64,000 nt of DNA from CBDBES01 sp965204465 (GCA_965204465.1 CBDBES010000002.1:868001-932000); one strand, 5' to 3'; positions 44,665 to 54,271 are shown, numbered from the stretch's first letter. Program-made: numbers and translations. The notes: generated by a model from the sequence alone, not told the origin.

Positions 44665-45924
44665 TTAGAAGATATATGTCAAGGCGATGTTCAGCCTATC
44701 TATTCCAGCATCGGCTTCATCCATAAATATCTGATAATCTAATTTAATGGCAATGTAAATGATAGGCTTGTAAGAAAGACCAAATGTTAGAATCGTCTTT
44801 TCATTCTCTGGATTTTTTGTAAATCCATCTGGTACTTTAAATTGAGTATTGATAAACTCATAGCGGAAAAATGCAATCAATAATTGTCTTAGATTGATAG
44901 GCTGAAACAGATCATATCCAATTTCTGCGTATGCTCCTAATAATTGTTCTCCTACAGAAAGCTCATTCGTAAAAGAGTTCAAATCATTGATCTTATCTGC
45001 ATCGCTAATCATTGCGAAAGAAAACAGAGATCGTAAATAGATACCCTTCCATTTAAAGTCGATATGAAAATCACTTATAGAAGTGAGGGCTGTGAAGTCT
45101 TCTGTTTGTCCTGTTTCTCCCAGATAGCTTGAAACACCTATAAGAAAGTTGGATAATCCATAATCTATCCTGACAACGCCCCCAAAGTTCTCGGCAAGTG
45201 CTTGTGATCCTTTTTGTCTTCCGCCTCTTATTCCTGTTTCTGCATCAAAACTGCTTCCTTTAAAGCTATTCATTAAATAAAGCTTATAGCTGAAATGATG
45301 GAACTCGCCAAAAATTCCCAAGCCAATTTCTCTCCAGGTAGTGGGGATTATATACCTTTCTGTAGAGGGCCTTGTAACTCCCAGAAAGGTAGTGGGTTCA
45401 TGCAGCTCATTGATCAATCCCATCGGTGCTAATAATAACCCCGCTCTAAAATTTATAAGATCATGGAATAGATAATCAATGTAAGCAAATTCTATTCCTA
45501 ATTTATTCGCATGTTCATACTCAATCTCTAAATTCAATAATAGATTTTGAGTAAATTTATGTCCCAAATAAAGAACAATTCTTAAAACATCTGCTTTGTC
45601 TGCAGACTCAATGACATCCTGATCCTTTTTTTGAAAATTCTGATAAGTAATTTCTCCATATCCACCTATAGAAATTCCACTATCCCTACGGTATACTTTT
45701 GATGCAGCCGGGCCTAATCCATATTTTCCTTCTTCACTAATAGGCTGGTAAATTCCTTCTCCTGCCTTTTGCTTTTCTATTTCTTCAGACAAAATTTCTA
45801 TCTTTTCAGATAAATCTTTTATTTTTTCATCCTGAGATTTTTCTTTCTCTTTCGTTTGTGGCCAGGCAGTATCCAAAAATACTCCCATTAGCAGCAGAAT
45901 GCATGATCGTAATATAAACTTCAT
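44665..45924 (-). CDS. Porin-type outer-membrane protein behind a Fur-like box
   Basis: The 419-residue product has a signal peptide (ending AWPQ), then a short coiled-coil (KIKDLSEKIEILSEEIEKQK) such as those of porins that bind peptidoglycan, then a barrel of about 16 strands (GISIGGYGEITYQNF, LIAFFRYEFINTQF, LNIALTYIF). It fits the phosphate/pyrophosphate-selective porin style. A strong Fur-like palindrome at 45949-45977, 25 bp upstream of the start, suggests metal-dependent repression, so it may handle iron or zinc rather than phosphate. Confidence 0.8.
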   Translation of the reverse strand: MKFILRSCILLLMGVFLDTAWPQTKEKEKSQDEKIKDLSEKIEILSEEIEKQKAGEGIYQPISEEGKYGLGPAASKVYRRDSGISIGGYGEITYQNFQKKDQDVIESADKADVLRIVLYLGHKFTQNLLLNLEIEYEHANKLGIEFAYIDYLFHDLINFRAGLLLAPMGLINELHEPTTFLGVTRPSTERYIIPTTWREIGLGIFGEFHHFSYKLYLMNSFKGSSFDAETGIRGGRQKGSQALAENFGGVVRIDYGLSNFLIGVSSYLGETGQTEDFTALTSISDFHIDFKWKGIYLRSLFSFAMISDADKINDLNSFTNELSVGEQLLGAYAEIGYDLFQPINLRQLLIAFFRYEFINTQFKVPDGFTKNPENEKTILTFGLSYKPIIYIAIKLDYQIFMDEADAGIDRLNIALTYIF

Positions 45925-45948
45925 AATGGCCTCCCAAAAAATTATAAA

Positions 45949-45977
45949 TGATATTGAGAATCATTCTCAGTATGTCA
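45949..45977 (-). promoter_or_regulatory. Fur-family operator (Fur box)
   Basis: The core palindrome TGAGAATcATTCTCA (45955-45969) with T/A-rich flanks TGATAT and GTCA resembles the Fur/Zur consensus built from GATAAT-type half sites. It lies 25-53 bp upstream of the porin start, where a repressor would block transcription. Iron, zinc or peroxide sensing cannot be told apart. Confidence 0.8.
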
Positions 45978-45981
45978 AGTC

Positions 45982-46019
45982 TTTTTTTTATCTTTTTACG
46001 TTTTTTTTATCTTTTTACG
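45982..46019. repeat. Two tandem 19-bp units upstream of the Fur box
   Basis: TTTTTTTTATCTTTTTACG repeated twice head to tail (45982-46000, 46001-46019), followed by a further T9. On the coding strand of the porin gene this is A-tract DNA directly upstream of the operator. It could act as an UP-like element, and its length can change by slippage. Confidence 0.75.
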
Positions 46020-46123
46020 TTTTTTTTTGGAGTTAAATTCAGGGGTATTTTACAGAAGTTTGTGTGTATGTATACGATGTATAGATGAGTAACTATTTTT
46101 TCTTAGCCATGTTCAATAGTCTG

Positions 46124-47290
46124 CTATATTGCTGAAAGTAAAATAGCTTCCAGCTCATTGCTACTCAATATTTTAGGTGCATTATTTATTTGTGGGAGTG
46201 TCATTGTCAATTCTATTACTCCAGAGATTTCATGTTTTTGAACATTTAATTCGCTTAAAGAGACAGGAAGTTTTAGTTCGGAGTATAATTTACGGACAAA
46301 CTCAATTGCTTTTACCCCAGCCTCTATCTTACTTAAACCAAATGTATCTATTCCCAGTATTCCTGCAATTTGTAAATAGACATCCAAATTAATGGTTAAA
46401 TAATATTCCATTACATAGGGTAATAAGACAGCTATGGCAAGATAAAAATCTATATCCATTTGTATATTTAAAGAATATGCCAAACACCAATTTGTTCCCA
46501 GAGGACAAACATCCAAACAAGATCCTAAAAAGGCAGAAGAACAAAACATTTTAATTGCAAATTCTTCCTGGTATGGTTCCTTATAAAAATTATTTGCATT
46601 CTCTACTGCAAAAACCAACGCTTTGCCTAATATCTCTTCCGTGAAAATATTCAATCTAGGGTTCAAGAAGCTCTCTATGCAATAGGCTACAAGGCTTCCG
46701 GCAATTTTAGCAGCCTTGTCCGTAGAAAGCTGTGATGTCATCTTTGGATCATAAAAACAGGCATGCGGAATTGTTGAATGATGATACTGATAAAACCTCT
46801 TATTGGATAGATCATCATATAGAAAGAAGCCACCTGTTAATTCTTCACCCATGGTAGGTTCAATAGGTAATGATATTATAGGAAGAGCATCGTATGTCAG
46901 AACAGTATTTTTTTGGAATATCTCCGAAGAGAAAATACGATTATTTGCAAAGAGGGCAATTGATTTTGCAGCATTCAGGGTTTTTAAGGAACCCAATGCG
47001 ATTATCATATCTGCATGTGACTGATTTGCAAAATAAGCGGCAGAATCTATCTGTTCTGTATTAGGGTCTTCACTCAAATGATCATAAGTAACACAACCAT
47101 CCAGATGGCCTTCTAAACCACTTTTTAGGGCATTATATTCTTCTTCTAGTCCTGATTTAGATTTTGACGAACGAATATTAAGGATCAAAGCTCTCTTGCC
47201 TATTTGAGAGAGATAAGACCCTAATTTATGAATACAATTATTTTCAAAGTGAATTTTTGTAGGAAGATAGAATTGAACCCATTCTTGCAT
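46124..47290 (-). CDS. Iron-ADH-fold protein apparently lacking metal ligands
   Basis: The 388-residue product follows the iron-containing alcohol dehydrogenase layout: PTKIHFENNCIHKLGSYL, ADMIIALGSLKTLNAAKSIA (usual GGGSxxDxAK), PIISLPIEPTMGEELT, and DPKMTSQLSTDKAAKIAGSLVAYCIESFLN. The Asp/His metal-binding set (usual D-x3-H and HG-x-AxH) is not seen: the region reads GTNWCLAYSLNIQM. So it is probably not a normal dehydrogenase, perhaps a structural or binding protein. It is next to flgM on the same strand. Confidence 0.75.
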   Translation of the reverse strand: MQEWVQFYLPTKIHFENNCIHKLGSYLSQIGKRALILNIRSSKSKSGLEEEYNALKSGLEGHLDGCVTYDHLSEDPNTEQIDSAAYFANQSHADMIIALGSLKTLNAAKSIALFANNRIFSSEIFQKNTVLTYDALPIISLPIEPTMGEELTGGFFLYDDLSNKRFYQYHHSTIPHACFYDPKMTSQLSTDKAAKIAGSLVAYCIESFLNPRLNIFTEEILGKALVFAVENANNFYKEPYQEEFAIKMFCSSAFLGSCLDVCPLGTNWCLAYSLNIQMDIDFYLAIAVLLPYVMEYYLTINLDVYLQIAGILGIDTFGLSKIEAGVKAIEFVRKLYSELKLPVSLSELNVQKHEISGVIELTMTLPQINNAPKILSSNELEAILLSAI

Positions 47291-47322
47291 TCTTGGCCAT
47301 CTCCTTCCACTAGATTGCTAAA

Positions 47323-47646
47323 TTAAGAACGAATCAAGGCTTCTGCAATCTTTTCAGCGACTCTGTCTAGCATTTTACTATCAAGATTATCATAATAGCC
47401 CTGAGAAAGCTTTACCTTAACTTCTTTAACTCTATCTTGCCGTATATCAGGGATTTCTTCAACTGCCTTTTTTACTGTTTCTCTGACTTGTTTATTTTCT
47501 CTTTCGACTTCCTGGGCTTTTTGCGCTTCTGGTGAAATAGAAACACTATCTTTACCAAAATCACTGCTTGTAATTTTGGACCTGGAAGCTTTAGAGTTAT
47601 CTGGCTGCGGAACCCCGCCTATGTTGGTTACTTTATCTATACCCAT
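47323..47646 (-). CDS. flgM: FlgM anti-sigma-28 factor
   Basis: FlgM holds the flagellar sigma factor inactive until the hook is complete. The 107-residue product has a typical disordered N-terminus, KDSVSISPEAQKAQ, and the C-terminal helices RQDRVKEVKVKLSQGYYDN and LDRVAEKIAEALIRS, a pattern common to FlgM (here Y-Y-D-N in place of Y-x-V/I). The gene stands alone. GGGGGT precedes the ATG, and an 8+8-bp palindrome overlaps the leader. Confidence 0.85.
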   Translation of the reverse strand: MGIDKVTNIGGVPQPDNSKASRSKITSSDFGKDSVSISPEAQKAQEVERENKQVRETVKKAVEEIPDIRQDRVKEVKVKLSQGYYDNLDSKMLDRVAEKIAEALIRS

Positions 47647-47655
47647 AATTACCCC

Positions 47656-47675
47656 CTATGGTACATATACCATAG
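47656..47675 (-). promoter_or_regulatory. Perfect palindrome in the flgM leader
   Basis: CTATGGTA-CATA-TACCATAG lies 10-29 nt before the flgM ATG and directly abuts its Shine-Dalgarno sequence. It could be a protein operator or an mRNA hairpin that hides the ribosome-binding site. The sequence alone cannot tell which. Confidence 0.65.
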
Positions 47676-47924
47676 ACCGTCTGATGAATATATCGGCAAG
47701 TTGATCTATTTGGAATAGCATTTTTTTATCATTTTAAAAAATATTTTAAAAAATATGTCTATAAAGAAACAATTACTTGATTCTATGTGTTCCATAGAAC
47801 ATTTTGTTTTGCCTGGTAGATCAATTTCATTGCTTTTGGTATATGGTAAAGCATAATAAAAAATGCATGATAAAAAATCAATTTTGCTTTTCTCATAAAA
47901 CTATAAAGAACCTTTTAGAGAAGC

Positions 47925-48896
47925 TCATAGAACTTTCTTTACACTCTGGATTACTTTTTCTAAAGATGGCAATGCAGCCTCTTCCAGAGGAAAAGAATAA
48001 GGCATTGGTACATTTTCTGTGGATAATATTTCAACGGGGGCATCTAAATAATCAAATGCCTTACGGGAAACCAGACTAGAGATATGCTCTCCCATGGAAC
48101 ATCTGGACCAGGCTTCCTGTACAATTACCAGACGATTCGTCTTTTTCACAGATTGAAGGATCGTTTCCTCATCCAGAGGGAAAAGAGTGAGCAGATCAAT
48201 GATTTCAACAGAAATATCTTCTGCTTTTAATTTTTGAGCCGCCTGTACTACTAGATGATACATCAATGACCATGCGATCACTGTAACATCACTTCCTTCT
48301 TGCTTTATATCTGCCTTACCAATGGGAATTAAATATTCTTCTTCAGGAATTTCACCCACTATATTATACATCTTTTCATTCTCAAGAAAGATCACAGGAT
48401 CATTATCTCTTATAGAAGTTTTTAATAAGCCTTTACAATCATGGGCTGTTGAAGGAGCCACTACCTTAAGACCAGGAGTATATACGAAAAAATTTTCAAA
48501 TACTTGAGAATGCTGAGCCGCTAAAAAACCGCCTGCTCCTTGTGGTCCTCTGAATACGATGGGAATATTGAATTGCCCACCTGACATATAACACATCTTA
48601 GCTGCGTTATTAATGATCTGATCAATGGCTACTAATGAGAAATTCCAGGTCATGAATTCAACAATGGGTCGTAAACCTAACATGGCAGCTCCAATTCCCA
48701 GGCCAGAGAATCCTTCTTCTGCTATAGGAGTATCAATAACACGATTATCTCCAAATTCATCGATCAATCCTTGGGTTACTTTATAAGCTCCATGGTAATG
48801 ACCCACTTCTTCTCCGATCAAAAAAACATTCTTATCATTAGACATTTCTTCTCTTATGGCTTGATTTAAGGCTTCTCTTATATTTACTTTTAGCAT
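47925..48896 (-). CDS. pdhB: Pyruvate dehydrogenase E1 component, beta subunit
   Basis: With E1-alpha it decarboxylates pyruvate using thiamine diphosphate. The 323 residues are normal: IGEEVGHYHGAYKVTQGL, DTPIAEEGFSGLGIGAAMLGLRPIVEFMTW, FRGPQGAGGFLAAQHSQ and a C-terminal transketolase part (IDLLTLFPLDEETI, EAWSRCSMGEHI). No alpha subunit lies nearby (neighbours are an M23 peptidase and unrelated genes), so it must be encoded elsewhere. The related acetoin or branched-chain E1-beta is a less likely alternative. Confidence 0.9.
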   Translation of the reverse strand: MLKVNIREALNQAIREEMSNDKNVFLIGEEVGHYHGAYKVTQGLIDEFGDNRVIDTPIAEEGFSGLGIGAAMLGLRPIVEFMTWNFSLVAIDQIINNAAKMCYMSGGQFNIPIVFRGPQGAGGFLAAQHSQVFENFFVYTPGLKVVAPSTAHDCKGLLKTSIRDNDPVIFLENEKMYNIVGEIPEEEYLIPIGKADIKQEGSDVTVIAWSLMYHLVVQAAQKLKAEDISVEIIDLLTLFPLDEETILQSVKKTNRLVIVQEAWSRCSMGEHISSLVSRKAFDYLDAPVEILSTENVPMPYSFPLEEAALPSLEKVIQSVKKVL

Positions 48897-48912
48897 AGTG
48901 AATAGATCGTTT

Positions 48913-49821
48913 TCATTTCTCCGAGGATCGAATATATTTATTGACTTTAATAGAGGGACCTGTAAAACCAGATGCTTCCCATTTTAAGGCTACATTGGAT
49001 TTAAACTGATTTCTTAGATAATATTTATTTCTATAATAAATTTTTTCATAAGGGAGATGATCAGAATTTGTCCATTGAAAGTCGTTAAATTCTATATAGT
49101 CAAATTTAAGGTCGTAAGAATAATCTATAGAATCAGGAGAAAACACTTTTAACATATAGATGCCCCAGCGTTCGTTGCCAACTCCACGATCCTTTAAGTC
49201 CACCAAAATGGAATGATCATCGCTCAATGCAATGGAACGATCCAAATTGATTTTAAATACTTTTTTAGACAACTTTGCATAATAGCCCTTTACAATAGGA
49301 GGCTTTTCGTCTTTGATAAATTCTTTCTCTAAAAAAAGGAATGGATTATAATATCTTTTACTCTGGGGGGCATAGATAAAAAAATGTAAATGGGCTCCTC
49401 CAGAATGTCCTGTATTTCCAGAATAGCCTATCGGATCTTCAGAAGATATGAGAAATCCTGGAGTTATATCTTTATCTATTTCTTTAAGGTGCATATATCC
49501 ACTCCAAATCTTTTTATGCTTTAAAATTATAGTATTCCCTCCGCCTGCTGGAACTTCATTTAAGCGTCTTTTGTTTGAACGCATCCATATTAAATTTCCC
49601 TTTTGAAGGGGATAAATAGACAAGTTTTCTCCTGGTATATCCACTCCATTGTGGAAATGATCCACTCTAGGTTCCCCAAATGTAGAGCTGACCTTTTTAC
49701 CTTTTTTTCCTTTAACTGGCCAGTAAAATTTATCTTCACGAATCTCATCCAGCTCTTTAGAGTTCGTGGAAGAAAAGCCAATCGCTAGAATTGAAATAAT
49801 AAAATAATATCTCCAACGCAA
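48913..49821 (-). CDS. M23-family (LytM) peptidase, exported
   Basis: The 302-residue product has a short signal (IISILAIGFSSTNS), and an M23 domain: TFGEPRVDHFHNGVDI (His and Asp zinc ligands), GYMHLKE and GHSGGAHLHFFIY (HxH). A 100-residue C-terminal beta-type part has no known motif. It cleaves peptide cross-links of peptidoglycan, or acts as an activator. The N-terminus overlaps the MaoC gene end by 37 bp. Confidence 0.88.
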   Translation of the reverse strand: MRWRYYFIISILAIGFSSTNSKELDEIREDKFYWPVKGKKGKKVSSTFGEPRVDHFHNGVDIPGENLSIYPLQKGNLIWMRSNKRRLNEVPAGGGNTIILKHKKIWSGYMHLKEIDKDITPGFLISSEDPIGYSGNTGHSGGAHLHFFIYAPQSKRYYNPFLFLEKEFIKDEKPPIVKGYYAKLSKKVFKINLDRSIALSDDHSILVDLKDRGVGNERWGIYMLKVFSPDSIDYSYDLKFDYIEFNDFQWTNSDHLPYEKIYYRNKYYLRNQFKSNVALKWEASGFTGPSIKVNKYIRSSEK

Positions 49822-50249
49822 ACCGCTTTTTTAACTCCTTCTACTTCAAAAGTCGCTTTCATGACTGTTTTGATGGTATTTCTTAAGTTTTTAGCACTCA
49901 ATAAAGATATTCTCATCCTCAATTTACTGTTTACTTTTACAGGTGCTAAGAATTTTATGTTATCGAGACCGTAATTAATGAGTAATTTAGCATTTGAAAA
50001 ATCAACTACCTGGTCCAAAAAATAGGTTGCCAATGATAAGGTAAGATATCCATGAGCAATCGTATCGCCAAAAGGAGATTCTTTTTTAGCCCTCTCTGGA
50101 TCTATATGGATCCACTGTGGATCTAAAGTAGTCGCTGCAAATTGATCGATCTTTTCCTGGGTAATTTCTAAGTAATCAGAAGTACCAATCTCCTTACCTT
50201 CATACACCTCAAAGCTTTTAAAACTATTAAAAATAATCTTTTTATTCAT
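49785..50249 (-). CDS. MaoC-like (R)-hydratase
   Basis: The 154-residue hot-dog-fold protein has the hydratase-2 motif: FAATTLDPQWIHIDPERA, then FGDTIAHGYLTLSLATYF. Asp and His of the D-x4-H pattern are kept. It probably hydrates trans-2-enoyl-CoA in fatty-acid or polyhydroxyalkanoate metabolism. The 3' end overlaps the peptidase gene by 37 bp. Confidence 0.9.
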   Translation of the reverse strand: MNKKIIFNSFKSFEVYEGKEIGTSDYLEITQEKIDQFAATTLDPQWIHIDPERAKKESPFGDTIAHGYLTLSLATYFLDQVVDFSNAKLLINYGLDNIKFLAPVKVNSKLRMRISLLSAKNLRNTIKTVMKATFEVEGVKKAVCVGDIILLFQF

Positions 50250-50532
50250 AAAGTTCCCTATTATATGATCAAGAAATATTTTAAAGCAAGAAGTTTTTTT
50301 ATTAGATGATTTGTCATCTTAAATTTATTGGTATCTATAATAATCTTTCTTTATTTAAAACACTATCATAAGAAGCTATTTTACCCATTTTGTTTCTATT
50401 CATCACTCCTTGTTATTTATTTCTAAAATAAATTTCTTGGTTTTCTTGGGGGAAAAACATTTTTTAATTGACTCGGTATCATCAACAAAGATATATTCTG
50501 CTACCTCCCAGATTCTATTAGAAGGAGACATC

Positions 50533-51774
50533 ATGAGCCAGAAAGAAATCCAAATTGAATGCCCAAGCTGTGGAGAATTGATCAATGTGTATGAGACTGT
50601 CTATCACGAGCTGGACGATGAATTGAAGAAGAAACATAGGGAGCAGATTGCTAAAGAAAAGAGAGAATTACAAAATAAAAAGAAAGTAATAGAAAAGCAA
50701 GAAGCCGAATACCAACAGAAACTTTCAGAAGGTATACAGGAAGGAATACGAAAGGCCAGTAAAGAAGAGAGAATCAAACTTGAAAAAAAAATCAAGAAAC
50801 AAGCGGAAGAAGAACAAGAGGATAGGATCAGATCACTTCAAGATGAACTGAATGAAAAGTCTAAGCAAGTCAAAGAAATAAATAAAACAAAAGCAGACTA
50901 TGAAAAAATGAAAAGAGAGAAAGACGAACTCAAAGAAAAGATGGAATTAGAAAATCAACAAAAGTTAAATGCTGAAAAAGAAAGAATCCAGAAAGAGGCG
51001 CAGTCCAACTCTGAGATGATCATCGCCGAAAAAGATGAAACCATAAAACAACTTAAAGAAAAATTTAAAGAAGCTCAGATAAAAGCAGATCAAGGTTCCA
51101 TGCAGCTGCAGGGAGAAGTACAAGAATTGGGTATAGAAAAATATTTGATGAAACAATTTCCGTTAGATACGATCGAAGAAATAAAAAAAGGACAAAGAGG
51201 GGCAGATTGCCTACAAATAGTGCATACTCATGATCGTCGGGATTGCGGATCCATATATTATGAGAGTAAACGTACAAGAAATTTTAGCCCAAGCTGGATT
51301 GAAAAATTCAAGGCCGATATTCGAGAAAAAAATGCAGATATAGGAGTACTTGTTACAGAGTCCAAGCCATCTGATATGGATCGTTTTGGTTTATGGCATG
51401 GTATAGTGGTTTGCTCATTTGAAGAATTTAAGGGGCTCTCTATAGTGCTTAGAGAATTTATCATTAGGATCAGTAATGTATCTATTACACAAAGAAACAA
51501 GGGCGATAAGATGGAGATTCTTTATCGTTATCTGACCAGCAATGAGTTTAAACTACATATAGAAGCCATAGTAGAAGGATTTACCCAAATGAAGTCTGAT
51601 TTAGATAGAGAAAAAAATGCCATGCTAAGTATTTGGAAACAAAGGGAAAAGCAAATAGAAAAAGTATTGTTGAGTACAACCAATATGTATGGATCCATAA
51701 AAGGCATTGCAGGTAATACTGTACAGGATGTCCCTCTTCTGGAATTACCATCGGATGACAACCATGGTTTGTGA
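50533..51774 (+). CDS. DUF2130-family coiled-coil protein
   Basis: Start at ATG 50533, after AGAAGGAGA, although the frame is open from 50410. The 413-residue product begins with a zinc-ribbon-like CPSCG, then a 180-residue Lys/Glu coiled coil, and the DUF2130 part: ELGIEKYLMKQFPLDTIEEIKKGQRGADCLQ, YYESKRTRNFSPSWIEKFKADI and VVCSFEEFKGLS. The globular part resembles a nuclease-type fold (ADC...YESKRT), but the reaction is unknown. No neighbour suggests a function. Confidence 0.85.
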   Translation: MSQKEIQIECPSCGELINVYETVYHELDDELKKKHREQIAKEKRELQNKKKVIEKQEAEYQQKLSEGIQEGIRKASKEERIKLEKKIKKQAEEEQEDRIRSLQDELNEKSKQVKEINKTKADYEKMKREKDELKEKMELENQQKLNAEKERIQKEAQSNSEMIIAEKDETIKQLKEKFKEAQIKADQGSMQLQGEVQELGIEKYLMKQFPLDTIEEIKKGQRGADCLQIVHTHDRRDCGSIYYESKRTRNFSPSWIEKFKADIREKNADIGVLVTESKPSDMDRFGLWHGIVVCSFEEFKGLSIVLREFIIRISNVSITQRNKGDKMEILYRYLTSNEFKLHIEAIVEGFTQMKSDLDREKNAMLSIWKQREKQIEKVLLSTTNMYGSIKGIAGNTVQDVPLLELPSDDNHGL

Positions 51775-51999
51775 GTCTACGATCAATAAATAGCTATGTC
51801 GAAAGTAAATTCCATGAATACATAGAGTGACAACCTCAATTGCCATCTTTTTCACATTAATATTATTCTCCATTATGCTTTCTACTCTCATTTTCATTAG
51901 GCATTTTGATCACTTCTAAACAAATGGGATGAATGGAAACTTTTTTAGATCCATATAATTAAAAAAATAGCGTTAAAGTAAATATTATCCGATAAACAT

Positions 52000-53028
52000 A
52001 TGGTGGTAAAGTTTATTTATCTGAATATAGTTGTTCTTTGCTCTGTGTTTTCTGAGGTAGTAAGGCAGAAAGCTGATTTCGAAAGTTCTGCCAATATTGC
52101 CCAATATCTTAGAGACCAAGGGTTAAGGTTTTTTATTACTTCTGACAAAGGTAGATATTTTTTAAATGAAAACATACCACTATATTTTAAGCTTAAGAAT
52201 ATAGGTACTTCTGAAATAAGTGTATATCTGCATAAAAATTATTTGCTGAATTTTACCATTACCGTAAGAAATACAGAAGGAAAGAATTCTTTGAATAAGG
52301 ATATTTTCAGAGTTTCTGAAATGAAACAAAAGAATCCTTCTGACCCAGACGGTTCTGTCAAGAAATTGGATATTCCTAAAAAGATCATTTTAGGGCCGGG
52401 AGAAATATTTGAAAAAAAATTAATCCTACAAGACCTGATAGAATTATCCCAAATGGGTTCTGGTTTAGAGAGATTTGATATACAGGCTTTTTTCTATCCC
52501 GCTCCAGACAAAATAAATGATCTGTTCATAAAGGCAGATCATGAATATTCTATCTTCATAGACTTTTCTGAAATCCCCGATGCTAAAGGTAAAGAAAAAA
52601 TGAGTATAATGGTACCTTCTGAGGAAGAATCTATCAGTATAGAACCAAAAGAAGTTGTCTATCTGATCCTAAACGCAGAAATTGAATCTAACTGGCCAAA
52701 TTTCCTTAAATATATATCCATTCAGGATGTGATCAAAGATTATCCGGACTATTCAAATGAATATTTACTGGCAAAAGGAGATCGTAAAAAAGAAGTATTG
52801 GATAAATTTCGCCTGCATCTGACAAAACAAAACATAAACAGGCTATTGAATTTTAAAATATTACCCCTTACAAGCGTGTATAAAGATCCAAAAGATATGG
52901 CCAGAGTAAGAGTAGAAGCAATGCGTAAAATAGATGGCTATGATCGAAGTTTTATCTATACTTATTACTTGACAAGAAGAAGCCATTTATGGAAGATTAC
53001 CAAGATAGAGACTCAATTGTTAAAATAA
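52000..53028 (+). CDS. Exported protein cotranscribed with fliM
   Basis: The 342-residue product starts with a short hydrophobic signal-like stretch (VVKFIYLNIVVLCSVFS), then alternating beta and helical regions with no motif that I know (an EVVYLILNAEIESNWPNFLKYI region, then basic/helical VRVEAMRKIDGYDRSFIYTYYL). The stop is one base before the fliM ATG, so it is in the flagellar operon and may be a periplasmic part or chaperone of the motor. Confidence 0.7.
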   Translation: MVVKFIYLNIVVLCSVFSEVVRQKADFESSANIAQYLRDQGLRFFITSDKGRYFLNENIPLYFKLKNIGTSEISVYLHKNYLLNFTITVRNTEGKNSLNKDIFRVSEMKQKNPSDPDGSVKKLDIPKKIILGPGEIFEKKLILQDLIELSQMGSGLERFDIQAFFYPAPDKINDLFIKADHEYSIFIDFSEIPDAKGKEKMSIMVPSEEESISIEPKEVVYLILNAEIESNWPNFLKYISIQDVIKDYPDYSNEYLLAKGDRKKEVLDKFRLHLTKQNINRLLNFKILPLTSVYKDPKDMARVRVEAMRKIDGYDRSFIYTYYLTRRSHLWKITKIETQLLK

Positions 53029-53029
53029 C

Positions 53030-54058
53030 ATGACAGATATTTTATCACAAGATGAAATTGATCAGCTGCTGAGTGCTATTTCAAGCGGAGAAGTCGAAAC
53101 AGAAGAGTTTACTCCGCAAGCAGAACAAAAAAAAGTCCAAATATACGATTTTAAAAGGCCTGATAAGTTTTCAAAAGATCAAATACGTACTGTTCAGATG
53201 ATGCATGATACTTTTGCCAGATTGACCACAACGGCTCTTTCGGCTAAGTTAAGATCCATGGTAGAAGTACATGTTACTAGTGTAGACCAGCTTACTTATG
53301 AAGAATTTATTCGTTCTATACCTAATCCCACTACTCTAAATCTCATCAATATGGATCCCCTCAAGGGTTCATGTATTTTAGAAATTGATCCATCAATCAC
53401 ATTTACTATCATTGATCGCCTCTTTGGAGGTGCAGGAAAACATTATAAGATCAGCAGAGAACTTACCGATATTGAGCTTTCTGTAATGGAAGGAGTCGTG
53501 GTTCATATTTTAAGTAATCTAAGAGAGGCTTGGTCGACTGTAATTGATCTAAGGCCCAGGTTAGGTACTATAGAAACAAATCCTCAGTTTGCACAAATGG
53601 TTCCCCCTAATGAAATGGTGATGTTGATCACCCTGGAAACAAAGATCAGCGATAATGAAGGAATGATGAATCTATGCATACCATATATCACGATAGAGCC
53701 CATTATTCAAAAATTATCTGCGCAATATTGGTTTTCTTCCATTCGTAAAGGTGAATCTGAAATAAATAAGAAGTTCATACAAGATAGGTTAGGGCAAGTG
53801 GCAATAGACATTTCGGTAGAGATTGGTTCCATTACTTTAGATTATTCAGAGATAATGAAGCTTAGTAATAATGATGTCCTTAAGTTAAGTAACACCACTG
53901 TCAGAGATGAATTTATTTTAAAGGTAGGAGATCGCCCCAAGTTCAAATGTCGTCCTGGAAAGGTTGGTTCACATATTTCTGTGCAACTAGGGGAGTCCAT
54001 TGAAATACAATCGGATGAATTTCTAGTGGGTAGTCGATCTTCTCAAGAAGGCTATTAG
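53030..54058 (+). CDS. fliM: Flagellar motor switch protein FliM
   Basis: FliM binds CheY-P and sets the motor direction. The 342 residues include the N-terminal EIDQLLSAISSGE CheY-binding segment, the CheC-like middle domain (DRLFGGAG at about 135, IEPIIQKLSAQYWFS) and a C-terminal SpoA domain (GSITLDYSEIMKLSNNDVLKLSNT). It is preceded by an exported protein gene in the same operon. Confidence 0.97.
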   Translation: MTDILSQDEIDQLLSAISSGEVETEEFTPQAEQKKVQIYDFKRPDKFSKDQIRTVQMMHDTFARLTTTALSAKLRSMVEVHVTSVDQLTYEEFIRSIPNPTTLNLINMDPLKGSCILEIDPSITFTIIDRLFGGAGKHYKISRELTDIELSVMEGVVVHILSNLREAWSTVIDLRPRLGTIETNPQFAQMVPPNEMVMLITLETKISDNEGMMNLCIPYITIEPIIQKLSAQYWFSSIRKGESEINKKFIQDRLGQVAIDISVEIGSITLDYSEIMKLSNNDVLKLSNTTVRDEFILKVGDRPKFKCRPGKVGSHISVQLGESIEIQSDEFLVGSRSSQEGY

Positions 54059-54271
54059 CGTTCCCTACCAGGATTTTCTAAATATTCTGTAAGTTCGTTG
54101 CATTGAGCCATGATCATTCCATTCTGGTAATTCATTTTTAGCAACTCTTCGGAGTAACTTCAATCTTGAACTTTCGGATTGAAATACTTTTCTATTTGTT
54201 CGATATAAAATTGATTTGTCACTGTATCTCTAATAAAAGAATTGTCTTTTAATATATTTGGTATAAGAAAA

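Noticed and set aside
44640..44665. Hairpin CGCCC/GGGCG after the porin gene as a terminator
   Set aside because: Only a 5-bp stem with no T-tract after it on the transcribed strand; too weak.
54060..54150. Minus-strand short frame (about 30 codons, ending ...ENPGRER) after fliM
   Set aside because: No RBS and it runs into a stop upstream; it could be a remnant but is too short to support.
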